From: JAUVZL01 sp965603515
GTDB lineage: Bacteria > Hydrothermota > Tepidihabitantia > SM23-42
DNA: 64,000 bases
Assembly: GCA_965603515.1 (NCBI GenBank)
Contig: CBFDDH010000010.1
Location: 1 to 64,000 of the forward strand
Direction: 5' to 3'
Shown: one piece after another, positions 27,625 to 36,027 of the stretch
Layout of the letters: each line of letters begins with the position of its first letter
How positions within the stretch are numbered: position 1 is the first letter of the stretch
The notes under the pieces: model-generated
What the model saw: only the letters and a program-made list of their open reading frames with translations
The model's database searches: none
Told to the model about the DNA's origin: nothing
Made by a program: the position numbers and the translations under genes

Positions 27625-27867
27625 TTAACCAGAATATACTACAACTTGCTTAATGGACTCAGTCTCAACCTGTGCCTTGGTAAATAGATCCTCGACACTC
27701 TTTTTATCAGGCGCACTCCAACAACAAATTGCCTGACCTGTTGCTTCGTCGATATATGCTTTGTCCATCTTGAGATCGCCTCCAACTGAGGCGTTTATTA
27801 CACTTGATCAAGCGGACATGACTTTGTCTTTCGGCATAGGTGGTAACGTGATTAAGAACATAGCCAT
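27625..27867 (-). CDS. Predicted selenoprotein of the DUF4242 (nickel-binding-like) family (in-frame TGA)
   Basis: ATG 27867 has AAAGGAG 6 nt upstream; the frame is open to TAA at 27625 except for TGA at 27808-27810. With Sec the protein has 80 residues: MPKDKVMSA-Sec-SSVINASVG, then DKAYIDEATGQAICCWSAPD and KSVEDLFTKAQV. This is the DUF4242/SCO4226-like fold ('SC-VL--LG---W--SYV--DK-YCVY-AP-E'), and Sec20 falls on the conserved Cys of that family. A perfect 6-bp hairpin CGCCTC/GAGGCG with loop AGTTG starts 14 nt after the TGA. Strong start, correct family alignment across the TGA and the hairpin all argue against a pseudogene. The role is unknown; relatives bind metals. Confidence 0.8.
27777..27793 (-). 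promoter_or_regulatory. Candidate SECIS hairpin of the DUF4242 gene
   Basis: A 6-bp perfect stem with loop AGUUG on the coding strand; the loop begins 20 nt after the TGA, with G at loop position 2 followed by U. Confidence 0.7.
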
Positions 27868-28179
27868 AAATAGCTCCTTTCACATATTATAGTAGCAATA
27901 TCCATGCCAGGTAGGACGGCAAAGGTAGAATAAAGAGTAAGCAGTGGATTTGTACTGAAAAATAGACGAATTAAGCCTTAACTTAAGCAAATACTATTCA
28001 TTGTGTTCGCGTTGCAATTAGTATAATTGTTTCATTAATGAGACAAATTCGTCCTTTATGCGTAAACAGTACTGTATGATTCGGAAAAACAATGTTCTAA
28101 TAATGAGACATCAGTTCATTTTTGAAACAATACAGCAAATAATGCTGCTAACTTCAGCATTTTCTTGAGATTGGATGAT
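27868..28179. other. Gap without recognised genes
   Basis: An A/T-rich stretch of about 310 bases between the DUF4242 gene and the convergently ending activator gene. It has no clear terminator, tRNA or sigma-54 (-24/-12) site; I see nothing coding in it. Confidence 0.5.
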
Positions 28180-29154
28180 TTATTTTATGTTGTATTTTTG
28201 CATCTTACGCCAGAGCGTAGCGCGGGAGATCTTTAATGCTTTTGCAGTTTCCCCCCGGTTTGATTTGTTTCTTTTTAAAGAATCAATGAGCACTTCTTTC
28301 TCGATCTCTTGCAACGGATTTTCTGTCTTCATTATCTTATCTGTTAAAACCTTTGATTTTTGTCTTATCGCTTCAGGCAAATGCCTTGCCTCAATGACTC
28401 TTCCTTTGCAATTGATAGATGCATATTCGATAGCGTGCTTAAGCTGACGTACATTACCTGGCCAAGGATAATCAGTCAGTAAATCCATAGCATCTTGAGA
28501 CACTTGCGTGATTTCTTTGGCAAATCTTTTTCCGAATGTTTCAATGAAGTATTCAACGAGAAGATGAATGTCTTCAGGTCTCTCGCGTAATGTGGGCATG
28601 GTTATCGGGTAAACATTCAACCGATAATAGAAATCTTCCCGGAATTTACCTTGTCCAATTGCTTTCTGCAGGTCGCGGTTTGTTGCTGCAATAATGCGGA
28701 CATCTATCCTGACAGTTTTAATGCTGCCGAGTGGTTCGAATGCACGTTCTTCTAATGCTCTGAGTAATTTAGCCTGAGTAGATGGAGGAATTTCACCGAT
28801 CTCATCAAGAAAGATCGTTCCGCCATCAGCCATTTCAAATTTACCTGGTTTATCGGTTCTTGCATCGGTGAATGCCCCTTTTTTGTATCCGAATAATTCG
28901 CTTTCCAAAAGTGTCTCGGGCAGTGCTGTACAATCGAGCTTTACAAAGGATTTATATTTCCTTTGTGAATTACGATGAATTGCCCGTGCTACTAATTCTT
29001 TACCGGTGCCAGTTTCCCCAAGTATCAATACTGTTGTGGATGTTGGACTTATTGTTTCTATGAGATCATAAACTTCTTGCATCTTTCTGTCTTTGCCAAT
29101 CATATCCCCAAATCGATATTTCGAGCTTGACTCTCCAGTTAAGTGATCATCCAT
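28180..29154 (-). CDS. Sigma-54-dependent transcriptional activator (AAA+ and Fis-type HTH)
   Basis: A 324-residue DNA-binding ATPase that remodels RNA polymerase carrying sigma-54. Residues 15-240 are the AAA+ domain: Walker A GETGTGKE, the sigma-54 contact loop GAFTDA (usual GAFTGA with Gly to Asp, a known natural variant), Walker B GGTIFLDEIGE, arginine-finger segment REDFYYRLNVYPI. The C-terminus is a Fis-type HTH (GETAKALKISRATLWRKMQ). No N-terminal sensing domain is encoded in this frame; the protein may be constitutive or controlled by a partner. The start ATG follows directly on the TAG of a 40-codon frame (29155-29277). It lies downstream of the APC-EIIA gene and may share its transcript. 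Confidence 0.92.
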   Translation of the reverse strand: MDDHLTGESSSKYRFGDMIGKDRKMQEVYDLIETISPTSTTVLILGETGTGKELVARAIHRNSQRKYKSFVKLDCTALPETLLESELFGYKKGAFTDARTDKPGKFEMADGGTIFLDEIGEIPPSTQAKLLRALEERAFEPLGSIKTVRIDVRIIAATNRDLQKAIGQGKFREDFYYRLNVYPITMPTLRERPEDIHLLVEYFIETFGKRFAKEITQVSQDAMDLLTDYPWPGNVRQLKHAIEYASINCKGRVIEARHLPEAIRQKSKVLTDKIMKTENPLQEIEKEVLIDSLKRNKSNRGETAKALKISRATLWRKMQKYNIK

Positions 29155-29277
29155 CTATGCAGTTTCGTTAATTGCTGAAAAGTAGACGACAGCGATGATA
29201 TCCATCTTTCTCAATCTATCCCTCAGTCCCACAACCGTCTTAACCCTATATCCAGGTCTAACCGCATTTCTTGACAT
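29155..29277 (-). CDS. Possible 40-residue ORF between transporter and activator genes
   Basis: ATG 29277 overlaps the end of the transporter gene's stop region, and the stop TAG directly abuts the activator's ATG. The peptide (GYRVKTVVGLRDRLRKMDII in its middle) is unrecognised. It may be a true coupling ORF or the relic of an N-terminal sensor domain that once belonged to the activator. Confidence 0.3.
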   Translation of the reverse strand: MSRNAVRPGYRVKTVVGLRDRLRKMDIIAVVYFSAINETA

Positions 29278-29279
29278 AA

Positions 29280-31124
29280 TTAACCCCTTCTTCTTTCAGT
29301 TAATAAAACGATGTTTTTTAATTCCTCTTCATTTCTTGCTTCCAACCATTTTTTATCGAATTCAGGATTCTGGACAACCTGGGCAATGGCAGCCAGATCT
29401 TTCAAATGCAGACTACGTTCACCAGAAGAACCTACAAGAACAAATGCAACATGAATCAGTTTGTCATCAGGGAAGATAATCCCTGTTTTTGCTCTAACTA
29501 GAATGATCTTAAAATAGTTTTTTCTTGGAACAACAATATGAGGAATAGCTAACCCATTTCTCACAACTGTACTTGTTAATCTTTCCCTTTCAATGAATTT
29601 ATCAAATAATTCTTCAGGTTTTAAATCGAGTTCTTTACTTAAAAGATCCGACACTTCTTTGAAAAGATCTTCCATTTTGAGAGGCTCCTCAATATCTAAA
29701 ATTTCACTTTCTTCAATCAGTTCATGAAATCTATCAACCTCAATCTCATCTCGTTGAATAACAATATCTTTCAATTCGGTGAGGAGACTATCTGACGTCA
29801 GGTTTTTGTCGCGAGCGACCAATTTTTCTAAAACATAAATAAGAGCAGAATCCTGAGCTGCTCTTTTCTGTGCATACATTCTATACCAGAGAAGTGCTAA
29901 TGAGAGAAAAATCATAGTCATAAAGAGGATAAATGTTCCCATCTCAATTAAAAGAAACAATCCTCCTAAAATACCTAAAATCTGCAAATAAGGATAAAAC
30001 GGAGAACGGAATTTTGGTTTGTAACTAAGGATTTTACTTTCTCTGAACAAAATCAAGGTTAGATTGGCAAAAATATATAAAATAAGCAGCACACTGGAAG
30101 CGATTTTAACCAGCAATTCCAGCCTTAACAACAAAATAGCTAAAACAATAAAAGAACCAGTAAAAAGAATAGAGATATAGGGGGTCTTAAACGCAGAACT
30201 TATTTTCCGAAACTGGACAGGTAAAAGTTTATCTCTGCTCATTCCTAAAGGGTATCGGGATGCAGTCATAATTCCTGCATTGGCTGTAGAAATAAAGGCT
30301 AAGAATGCACCTATGCTTATCACTATTTCTAAAAGATTGCCTCCAAAAACACCTGCGCCATCAGATATAGGAGTAAGGGTTTGTGTTAGGTTTCCAGGAT
30401 CTAAAACCCCTATTGTAACAGAGATTACTGCGGCATATAAAATGGCAGTTACGAAAATAGATAGGATCATACCTAAAGGTAAGTTTTTGCCCGGATTTTT
30501 TGTTTCTTCAGCCAATGCCGCGACTTTAGTCAAGCCACCGTAAGAGATAAACACAAAGCTTGCAGTAGCAAACACAGGGTTTAGTCCTTTAGCGAAAAAT
30601 GGTGTGAAATTCAATGGATTAACTGTCCTTGAACCCCAGATTATATAGACAAAAAGTATGCCGATGAGTCCTAAAACCAAAAACACTTGAAATCTACCTG
30701 CTTCTTTTACACCTATTAAATTAAGAACGATAAAAAACAAACAACAAATCAGAGCAATGATCTGTAAGGGCAGATTAGTGATTATGCTTAAATAAGCTCC
30801 CATACCAATGAGGGCAAATGCTCCCTTTAAACTTAAAGAAAACCAGGTAGAAAATCCTGCTACTGTTCCGAAAAGAGGACCGAATCCTCTCATGATATAG
30901 AAGTAGTCACCGCCGGCTTTGGGCATTGCAGTAGTTAATTCTGCCATACTCAAGAGAGTAGGAATACAAAATAATCCTGCTATTATATATGAGAGTATAA
31001 CGGCTGGGCCAGCCTTAGCAAAAGCTAATCCAGGAAGAATAAATAGTCCTGAACTGATCATTGCTCCAGTTGCAACACAGAATATGCCAAAAAAGCCTAA
31101 ATCTTTCTTCAACTCCTCTTTCAC
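29280..31124 (-). CDS. APC-family amino-acid permease fused to a PTS EIIA-type domain
   Basis: A 614-residue inner-membrane transporter. Residues 1-425 are a 12-helix APC-superfamily permease; the N-terminus GFFGIFCVATGAMISSGLFI contains the family's glycine-rich helix-1 motif. After a linker, residues 470-605 form an EIIA type-2-like domain (LFDKFIERERLTSTVV, GLAIPHIVVP with the phospho-acceptor-type His). Fusion of a permease to a phosphotransfer-like domain suggests regulation by phosphorylation. The start is GTG with AAGGAG 8 nt upstream. On the minus strand TTGACA near 31280 with TATGTT 17 nt later is the likely promoter, giving a leader of about 120 nt in which I recognise no known riboswitch. 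Confidence 0.87.
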   Translation of the reverse strand: MKEELKKDLGFFGIFCVATGAMISSGLFILPGLAFAKAGPAVILSYIIAGLFCIPTLLSMAELTTAMPKAGGDYFYIMRGFGPLFGTVAGFSTWFSLSLKGAFALIGMGAYLSIITNLPLQIIALICCLFFIVLNLIGVKEAGRFQVFLVLGLIGILFVYIIWGSRTVNPLNFTPFFAKGLNPVFATASFVFISYGGLTKVAALAEETKNPGKNLPLGMILSIFVTAILYAAVISVTIGVLDPGNLTQTLTPISDGAGVFGGNLLEIVISIGAFLAFISTANAGIMTASRYPLGMSRDKLLPVQFRKISSAFKTPYISILFTGSFIVLAILLLRLELLVKIASSVLLILYIFANLTLILFRESKILSYKPKFRSPFYPYLQILGILGGLFLLIEMGTFILFMTMIFLSLALLWYRMYAQKRAAQDSALIYVLEKLVARDKNLTSDSLLTELKDIVIQRDEIEVDRFHELIEESEILDIEEPLKMEDLFKEVSDLLSKELDLKPEELFDKFIERERLTSTVVRNGLAIPHIVVPRKNYFKIILVRAKTGIIFPDDKLIHVAFVLVGSSGERSLHLKDLAAIAQVVQNPEFDKKWLEARNEEELKNIVLLTERRRG

Positions 31125-31328
31125 CTAATACACTCCTTATCTACACCGACGAATGCTTATGTATCTGCATTAGTCAGGCCAAAACCCAACTTTTGCCTAA
31201 CCGGGTTTGACCTCTCTCTCATCGATGTATTACCTTCGTGTTTAACATAACATATTTAAATCTTTCTGTCAAGAAGAGTGTTTAATGATCTGTTTTAGCT
31301 GTGTCTTTACTGTTACACTTTATAATGA

Positions 31329-31465
31329 TTATCTGATCTTAACTACCCTCTTTGTAGTTTTACTGTCAACTTTCGTGAAATAGATATCTGGTTTTATCCT
31401 GTTGTGTTTTACAACGCTTCGCGTCACGTTAAATACTTCCTGCGACGGATTTATTTTGTTTGAAT
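31329..31465 (-). pseudogene. Orphan T9SS sorting-domain remnant
   Basis: The last 40 codons before the stop at 31329 read VFNVTRSVVKHNRIKP-DIYFTKVDSKT-TKRVVKIR, the C-terminus of a T9SS substrate ('VYD-TGR-V----KPGIYFIKVD-K--KRVVKIR'). Upstream of it the frame runs into the RRM gene's shadow, so no cargo domain remains. Confidence 0.6.
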
Positions 31466-31470
31466 ATATT

Positions 31471-31779
31471 CTACCAGGAGCGACGTCTACCACCACCTCC
31501 TCGCTCGCCTCCGCGTTTTCCGCCGCCTCGATGATCAGGACGAGGGCGTGCTTCGTTAACATTGAGTGGTCGGCCCATGAAATCCTTACCATTCAAACCA
31601 TCGATTGCAGCCTGGGCTTCTTTATTGTTCGACATACCTACGAATCCGAATCCTCTTGATTGTCCACTGAACTTATCTTTAACAATGCTTACAGATAGAA
31701 CTCGTCCAAAGGTTTCAAAAGCCTTCTGTAACTCGCTGTCAGTAGTGTCATGCGACAAGTTACCTACGTATATATTCAC
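31471..31779 (-). CDS. RRM-type glycine-rich RNA-binding protein
   Basis: A 102-residue cytoplasmic protein. The start is GTG 31779, since AAGGAGG lies 4 nt before it; the longer frame from 31812 runs through that site. Residues 2-78 are one RNA recognition motif with RNP2 (IYVGNL) and RNP1 (RGFGFVGM). The C-terminal 25 residues are an Arg/Gly-rich tail (GGGKRGGERGGGGRRR) that adds non-specific RNA affinity. The architecture matches bacterial cold-induced RNA chaperones of the Rbp type. Confidence 0.92.
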   Translation of the reverse strand: MNIYVGNLSHDTTDSELQKAFETFGRVLSVSIVKDKFSGQSRGFGFVGMSNNKEAQAAIDGLNGKDFMGRPLNVNEARPRPDHRGGGKRGGERGGGGRRRSW

Positions 31780-31886
31780 AAAACCTCCTTGATATAGAAT
31801 AAGTATATCCAAATCCAGCGGAATGTCAATTTTAATGTCGACATATGTCTAAGAGACACCTGAAATATGGTACAAAAAATGAGAAT

Positions 31887-32010
31887 GCCCCGTACTTTTT
31901 AAAGAGTGCGGGGCTTCCCCGTTTGCTACAATTTGTGGTTTTCTATCTAACCTTGACTACTTTCTTTGTGATGACACCATCAATTTCAATGAAATAGATA
32001 CCGGGTTAGA
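31887..32010 (-). pseudogene. Second T9SS sorting-domain remnant (31943-32008) and a GC hairpin
   Basis: Minus-strand codons ending at TAG 31943 read PGIYFIEIDGVITKKVVKVR, the end of a T9SS substrate with no cargo domain. Next to it, at 31887-31914, is a 12-pair hairpin (GCCCCGTACTTT-tta-AAGAGTGCGGGGC), which could end transcription of the lost gene. Confidence 0.55.
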
Positions 32011-32054
32011 CGTGTGTAAAACAGGATGAAAAAGACAAGACATACAAGGCAGCA

Positions 32055-32294
32055 TTATTCAAGAATCTCTAATACTGCGCGTTTCCCTTGCTTCATTGCT
32101 GCAGCGGTGATAATTGTTCTGACCGCTTTTGCTGTTCTACCTTCTTTACCAATCACTTTACCTAAATCACCTTCACCGACTTTAAGCTCATATATAATGC
32201 TCTTTTCTCCAGCGATTTCCTTTACCTCAACTTTTTCCGGATTATCTACTAATGCTTTCACAATGTATTCGATAAGCTCTTTAAGCTCGTTCAT
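32055..32294 (-). CDS. khpA: KH-domain RNA-binding protein KhpA
   Basis: A 79-residue cytoplasmic protein consisting of one type-II KH domain with the signature loop VIGKEGRTAKAVRTII. KhpA binds RNA, usually with KhpB. Tandem ATGs lie at 32297 and 32294; the second has the better spacing (6 nt) from AGGAGG. In most bacteria khpA follows rpsP; here the sequence just upstream is a decayed rpsP fragment. Confidence 0.92.
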   Translation of the reverse strand: MNELKELIEYIVKALVDNPEKVEVKEIAGEKSIIYELKVGEGDLGKVIGKEGRTAKAVRTIITAAAMKQGKRAVLEILE

Positions 32295-32297
32295 CAT

Positions 32298-32505
32298 TTG
32301 CCTCCTTCTTTTGCAATCGGTTAAGTCACAGTATTGGTAGGTTAAGCTCCTTGAGAAAGCCAATACTCGATGAGATCCCAGTTCAATTCTAATTCTTTAC
32401 TTCGGGGATCTTAATGACCCACTTTTTCCACTTAATTACTACCCTTGCCTTTTTCGAACCTGCTACTACAACGCCACAAATAGATCTTTATCTCCTCCAA
32501 TTAAT
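32298..32505 (-). pseudogene. Decayed ribosomal protein S16 (rpsP) fragment upstream of khpA
   Basis: In one minus-strand frame: VEKVGH-stop-DPRSKELELNWDLIEYWLSQGA-stop-PTNTVT-stop-PIAKEGGK. S16 normally reads '-IE-VG-YDPR------L-----YWLSQGAQPTDTV--L-KK-G'. All three stops are TAA at positions that are Tyr, Gln and a variable residue in S16. The N-terminal region is shortened and lacks a start codon, though a GGAGG-like site survives near 32492. The intact rpsP must be elsewhere. The rest of 32506-32732 shows no gene. Confidence 0.65.
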
Positions 32506-32732
32506 CTATCCTTAGGCTAATCATAATTATATATACATTAAGATGTGTGTCAATGGAGAGGATTTAATAGTGAGGAATTATTACATCGGCACACTGTCCA
32601 ACCTGAGATTAAAATAGTAGCTACTTGATGTACACAATAACCTACAGACGGAAACCATTACGAATTAATTATAACGGGGCAGGCAGTCCATCGATCTGGC
32701 TTTGGTAACTAAGAATGTCCGATGTTTTTTTG

Positions 32733-33209
32733 CTATTGTTGTATTGAATCGATCTGTTCCTGAACCTTTTTCCTGAATTCCAAAGGAGCCTCAATTTTAT
32801 GAAAAGGGGTACTTGTTCCACCAGTTCCTTTGATTACGATCGTCCCATAGTTTAATATTCTTCCAAGTATCCCTTGATTGACTTGTATTCCTTCAACCTT
32901 TGTCAGAAGAGTTTCTAAAGAGGTTCTTCTAATCCAACCAACTTTGATTAGAATCCTCTTGTTTGTCACTCCGATTTCCGAGGTTTTGAAAGCTATAAAC
33001 GAAGATATCACCCGGATAATTGCTATAAAGAGAAATAAAAGAAAAAAGTAACCAACAGCAGCAGCATCGCCACCAGTGAATAATAAGACAAGTATAATTA
33101 AAGCAATTATTACAGTAAAAATTATCGGAACCCCGATAGTTGCCCAATGCAATTTTGTTCGATAAATCACCTGCTCGCCACCCATAAGGTTGTTATCAAT
33201 ATAACTCAT
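32733..33209 (-). CDS. Membrane protein with bacterial PH (bPH2/YdbS-like) domain
   Basis: A 158-residue inner-membrane protein. Two adjacent transmembrane helices (residues 26-45 and 52-70) are followed by a bacterial PH domain: TSEIGVTNKRILIKVGWIRR, LLTKVEGIQVNQGILGRIL, YGTIVIKGTGGTSTPF. The family is widespread; members are envelope-associated but have no agreed function. ATG is preceded by GGAGG 5 nt upstream. No partner gene is adjacent. Confidence 0.88.
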   Translation of the reverse strand: MSYIDNNLMGGEQVIYRTKLHWATIGVPIIFTVIIALIILVLLFTGGDAAAVGYFFLLFLFIAIIRVISSFIAFKTSEIGVTNKRILIKVGWIRRTSLETLLTKVEGIQVNQGILGRILNYGTIVIKGTGGTSTPFHKIEAPLEFRKKVQEQIDSIQQ

Positions 33210-33707
33210 AACTGACCTCCATTCATTTTTGTTCTATGACGTCTATTTCAGCTGACTCGTTCATATCCGAACTTAGTAACCCTGCACCACACCATTTTAC
33301 ACAACACAGTATACGATCCTATCCCAAAAAATCAAGCACTTATTCTTTTCCATCACTATCTCGCTCACGAGGACTCTCGGAGTAATCTGCTATTCTTACC
33401 CCGTTACTCAAAAAAGGTTTGCCCCCAGTTTTGTATTCACTATTCGAGATTTGACCCCACATCCGGTTACAGACAATGGGTGTATTATTGACATATGATG
33501 GGAAAGAGTCGAGAGTTGGGGTTAAATTTTTACATTGTACATTTTAATATATCTAAATATGAGATTGCTTCGTTACTACGCTCCTTCCGCCACACAAAAA
33601 AGCGGATAGGCGCAATGACACCTTTGGTGAATTATTGATACAGAGATATCGTTGACTATGATTTTCTCACCGAGAATCATATGATTAGCAGTGCAATGCC
33701 GCTTTGA
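33210..33707. repeat. 500-base gap with one 'agattgc...cgcaatgac' repeat
   Basis: A copy of the intergenic repeat seen at 282 and 3121 occupies 33560-33622. The rest contains no recognisable gene, tRNA or terminator. Confidence 0.55.
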
Positions 33708-34349
33708 TTATTCGACTCTTCTTCTTGCCCAGGTTACCCTGTAGTCTCCTGTTGTTCTTACAACGAGGTTATTCACGAGATTGCCATAAGCTTTATCAGG
33801 GTCATCTGCGTCAAATGAAAAGTATCTGCCACCAGAGAGGGACACCCCGCCTATGTTTTCTGTAGCACTTGCAGATCTATTCCAGACCGATGCACCCGTT
33901 ACTGTTTCGAGCATTTCAACAGCCAGTGTTGCGTCGACATCAGCATTTACTCTCATGTCTAAACCAAATGCGATTGTGACATCTGGCCTGATATTGGATA
34001 TTACTAGTTCACCTGTGAAAACTGTGCTGACGTCGTATTTTCCGCCAATAGCCTTGAATGCCGCTGCATCAAGCTTCTGACTGCCGATAGCCTTGAGGAC
34101 CTCTTTTTTTGATCCCAACTTAATAATACGCACCATACCCTGATCTTCACGGATAGCTTCCATGAATCTTTCTGTTGTCAGTGCCCCGAGTTTTCCTTTG
34201 TTCGTACAATCAAAGTCAATTATTCCAATGACTTCATGCTCTTTGAGGTCAATTCTTGGCGGAACCATCACTTTAATCATCTTGGGTCCACAATAAAGCG
34301 ACATAATTATTGAGATCAATATTAGGCTAAAAATTATTGTACGTTTCAT
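33708..34349 (-). CDS. Lipoprotein, CsgG/TolB-N-like
   Basis: A 213-residue envelope lipoprotein: signal helix (5-17), lipobox MSLYC, then GPKMIKVMVPPRIDLKEH. Residues 38-150 have the strand-helix order of CsgG/TolB N-terminal-like proteins (EVIGIIDFDCTNKGKLGALT, GKYDVSTVFTGELVIS, LAVEMLETVTGASVWNRSA). Such proteins assemble periplasmic or outer-membrane complexes; the specific job here is unknown. The ribosome site AAAGGAG and promoter TTGACA/TATACT (minus strand 34405-34378, 16-nt spacer) are clear, so it is an independent unit. Confidence 0.65.
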   Translation of the reverse strand: MKRTIIFSLILISIIMSLYCGPKMIKVMVPPRIDLKEHEVIGIIDFDCTNKGKLGALTTERFMEAIREDQGMVRIIKLGSKKEVLKAIGSQKLDAAAFKAIGGKYDVSTVFTGELVISNIRPDVTIAFGLDMRVNADVDATLAVEMLETVTGASVWNRSASATENIGGVSLSGGRYFSFDADDPDKAYGNLVNNLVVRTTGDYRVTWARRRVE

Positions 34350-34439
34350 CTGAGATCTCCTTTCATTGGTATATGTTAGTATAGAGCGGAAGGAAATTAT
34401 GTCAAGTGACCCGAGGCTGTGGGTTACAGTAATTGATTT

Positions 34440-34613
34440 TTATCTAACCTTAACCACCTTACTTGTTATCTTACCATCAATTTCAATAAAATAAATTCCT
34501 GGTTTCATCTTATCCGGCATTACAGTTCTGCCGGTAAGGTCAAAGACTTTGCAGGTCTATCCTTCTGGTAAGAGTAACGGACCACGGAAGATAGTGGGAC
34601 CAGGGTTTGTACT
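34440..34613 (-). pseudogene. Third T9SS sorting-domain remnant
   Basis: The minus strand reads NPGPTIFRGPLLLPEG-stop-TCKVFDLTGRTVMP, then KMKPGIYFIEIDGKITSKVV-KVR, ending at TAA 34440. It is a complete T9SS sorting domain interrupted by TAG, abutting the stop codon of the S41 peptidase gene. It may be the lost tail of that peptidase or of a deleted gene. Confidence 0.65.
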
Positions 34614-35708
34614 TTATTTGATGGGGTATTGTCTTTCCTTTTCATATATGTTGATGGCTCCGGAATTTATCAGGTCGATCGCGAATTCCAGTACGCGGTC
34701 TCTTCCATCCTCCAAATCATCTTTAGTATTGATGATTCTAAAATCAGGAGGTATTCCTATTCCTTCCCAGCAGAAACCGTTACGATCAACAAATAGATTC
34801 ATTGAGATTGAAAAGGACCACCCGTTCGGCAATGTGTCCACATCAGCATCGGCAAAGCAACCTGAGGTAAAATCACCCACAATTGTTGCATGAGGAAGAA
34901 CTCGAATTGCAAGTGCAAAATTTTCAGCCGCACTAAGTGAAGTTATATCCGTAAGCAAAATTACGGGTTTCGTAAATTGAATTGGGCCATCCGGTTCAAC
35001 ATGCCACCGAACGGGTTTCGCAAAATCATCATGATCGGAGCCATTTTTTTCTTGTATCATCATGTAGAGTCTCTTCTTGTCGGCAAAACGATCTACAATT
35101 GCTTTCCCAACCCTGTCGTCTCCACCGACGTTTCGTCTTACATCGATTATCAAACCTTTTGCATTCTTGAAATAGTCAACGATTTCATCAATAACTTTTG
35201 AGCTTTGGTCGATATCACTGAATTTTTTGAAATGAAAATAGCCGATATCATCCGCCAACCAGGTATATGCAAATATGTTATCGTGTCTTTCGTGGACTTC
35301 ACTTTTAATGTATTTCTTGTCCAGTGGTTTCTGTCGGAGGAAAGTCATAAAATTTTCAATAGTCCCAAATCGTTCCATTAATAATTCATATGATTTGCTT
35401 GACCTGAAACTCCTTGGTGGGTCGTGCGAATCAAGACTGACGTGAAAATCATTAAGGTGTGTCAGCATACTGGACATGATATCGAACAGTTTATCATCTG
35501 GAGTTTGCGGTGTGACTTTTGGACGGTAAACCTTGTGGAGCGATGTCCAGTCAACCCGCTTCGGTAAGAAAAGGGCATATCTTTTATCAAACTTACTCCA
35601 GAGATGCTCAAAATTCTTTTCTGGCTCGCTTAGCTCCTCGGCATTAGAAATTACAGAACCAAAGAAAATATTCGTGATTACCAAAAAGCATAGATATGTA
35701 TTCATCAT
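34614..35708 (-). CDS. Secreted S41-family peptidase
   Basis: A 364-residue exported serine protease: signal peptide (1-22), an N-terminal helical domain (SEPEKNFEHLWSKFDKRYAL), no obvious PDZ domain, and the S41 catalytic core: IGYFHFKKFS, KGLIIDVRRNVGGDDRVG, and the nucleophile in TDITSLSAAENFALA. The C-terminus has GIGIPPDFRI. This matches tricorn/CtpA-like S41 enzymes, expected in the periplasm or outside. The start has AGAGGAG 7 nt upstream. A broken T9SS domain lies directly after its stop codon, so the protein may once have been a T9SS substrate that lost its tail. Confidence 0.88.
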   Translation of the reverse strand: MMNTYLCFLVITNIFFGSVISNAEELSEPEKNFEHLWSKFDKRYALFLPKRVDWTSLHKVYRPKVTPQTPDDKLFDIMSSMLTHLNDFHVSLDSHDPPRSFRSSKSYELLMERFGTIENFMTFLRQKPLDKKYIKSEVHERHDNIFAYTWLADDIGYFHFKKFSDIDQSSKVIDEIVDYFKNAKGLIIDVRRNVGGDDRVGKAIVDRFADKKRLYMMIQEKNGSDHDDFAKPVRWHVEPDGPIQFTKPVILLTDITSLSAAENFALAIRVLPHATIVGDFTSGCFADADVDTLPNGWSFSISMNLFVDRNGFCWEGIGIPPDFRIINTKDDLEDGRDRVLEFAIDLINSGAINIYEKERQYPIK

Positions 35709-35803
35709 AGTTATCTCCTCTTTGGCTTAATTATCCTAAATTTCAAGATAAAGTCAAATGATTTAATGCAACAAACATTACAAATACATAGTTCAGAAAT
35801 CCC

Positions 35804-35853
35804 CAGTTCAACTCACCGGGATGTTACAGGTCTACGGACAAGCAGTCCGTCGG
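35804..35853 (+). repeat. Dispersed repeat R2, partial copy
   Basis: CAGTTCAACTCACCGGGATG followed by TTACAGG; related copies lie at 46811-46890 and 50937-51000, all inside the accessory region. Confidence 0.5.
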
Positions 35854-35945
35854 TCTACTTGTGAAGCGACTGACAGACATGATACAAATCTGACACACAA
35901 TCTAAAGCGTAGAGCGAGGTGAGTAGGGCGTAAGGCGTAGACTTA

Positions 35946-35973
35946 TTGACACAACGTGTTCTCCGAATATAAT
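35946..35973 (+). promoter_or_regulatory. Promoter upstream of the Leu half-tRNA module
   Basis: TTGACA, 16-nt spacer, TATAAT, about 55 nt before the tRNA-like start at 36028. This would have driven the tRNA-Leu gene and may still transcribe the hybrid. Confidence 0.6.
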
Positions 35974-36027
35974 ATTAGTACCTAGTGCATAGTTCTTAGT
36001 GTTTAGTAAGTAGTGCGCGAAGTGCAT

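Noticed and set aside
31125..31250. Riboswitch in the leader of the APC-EIIA gene
   Set aside because: The leader is long and can fold, but I could not match it to a known riboswitch core.
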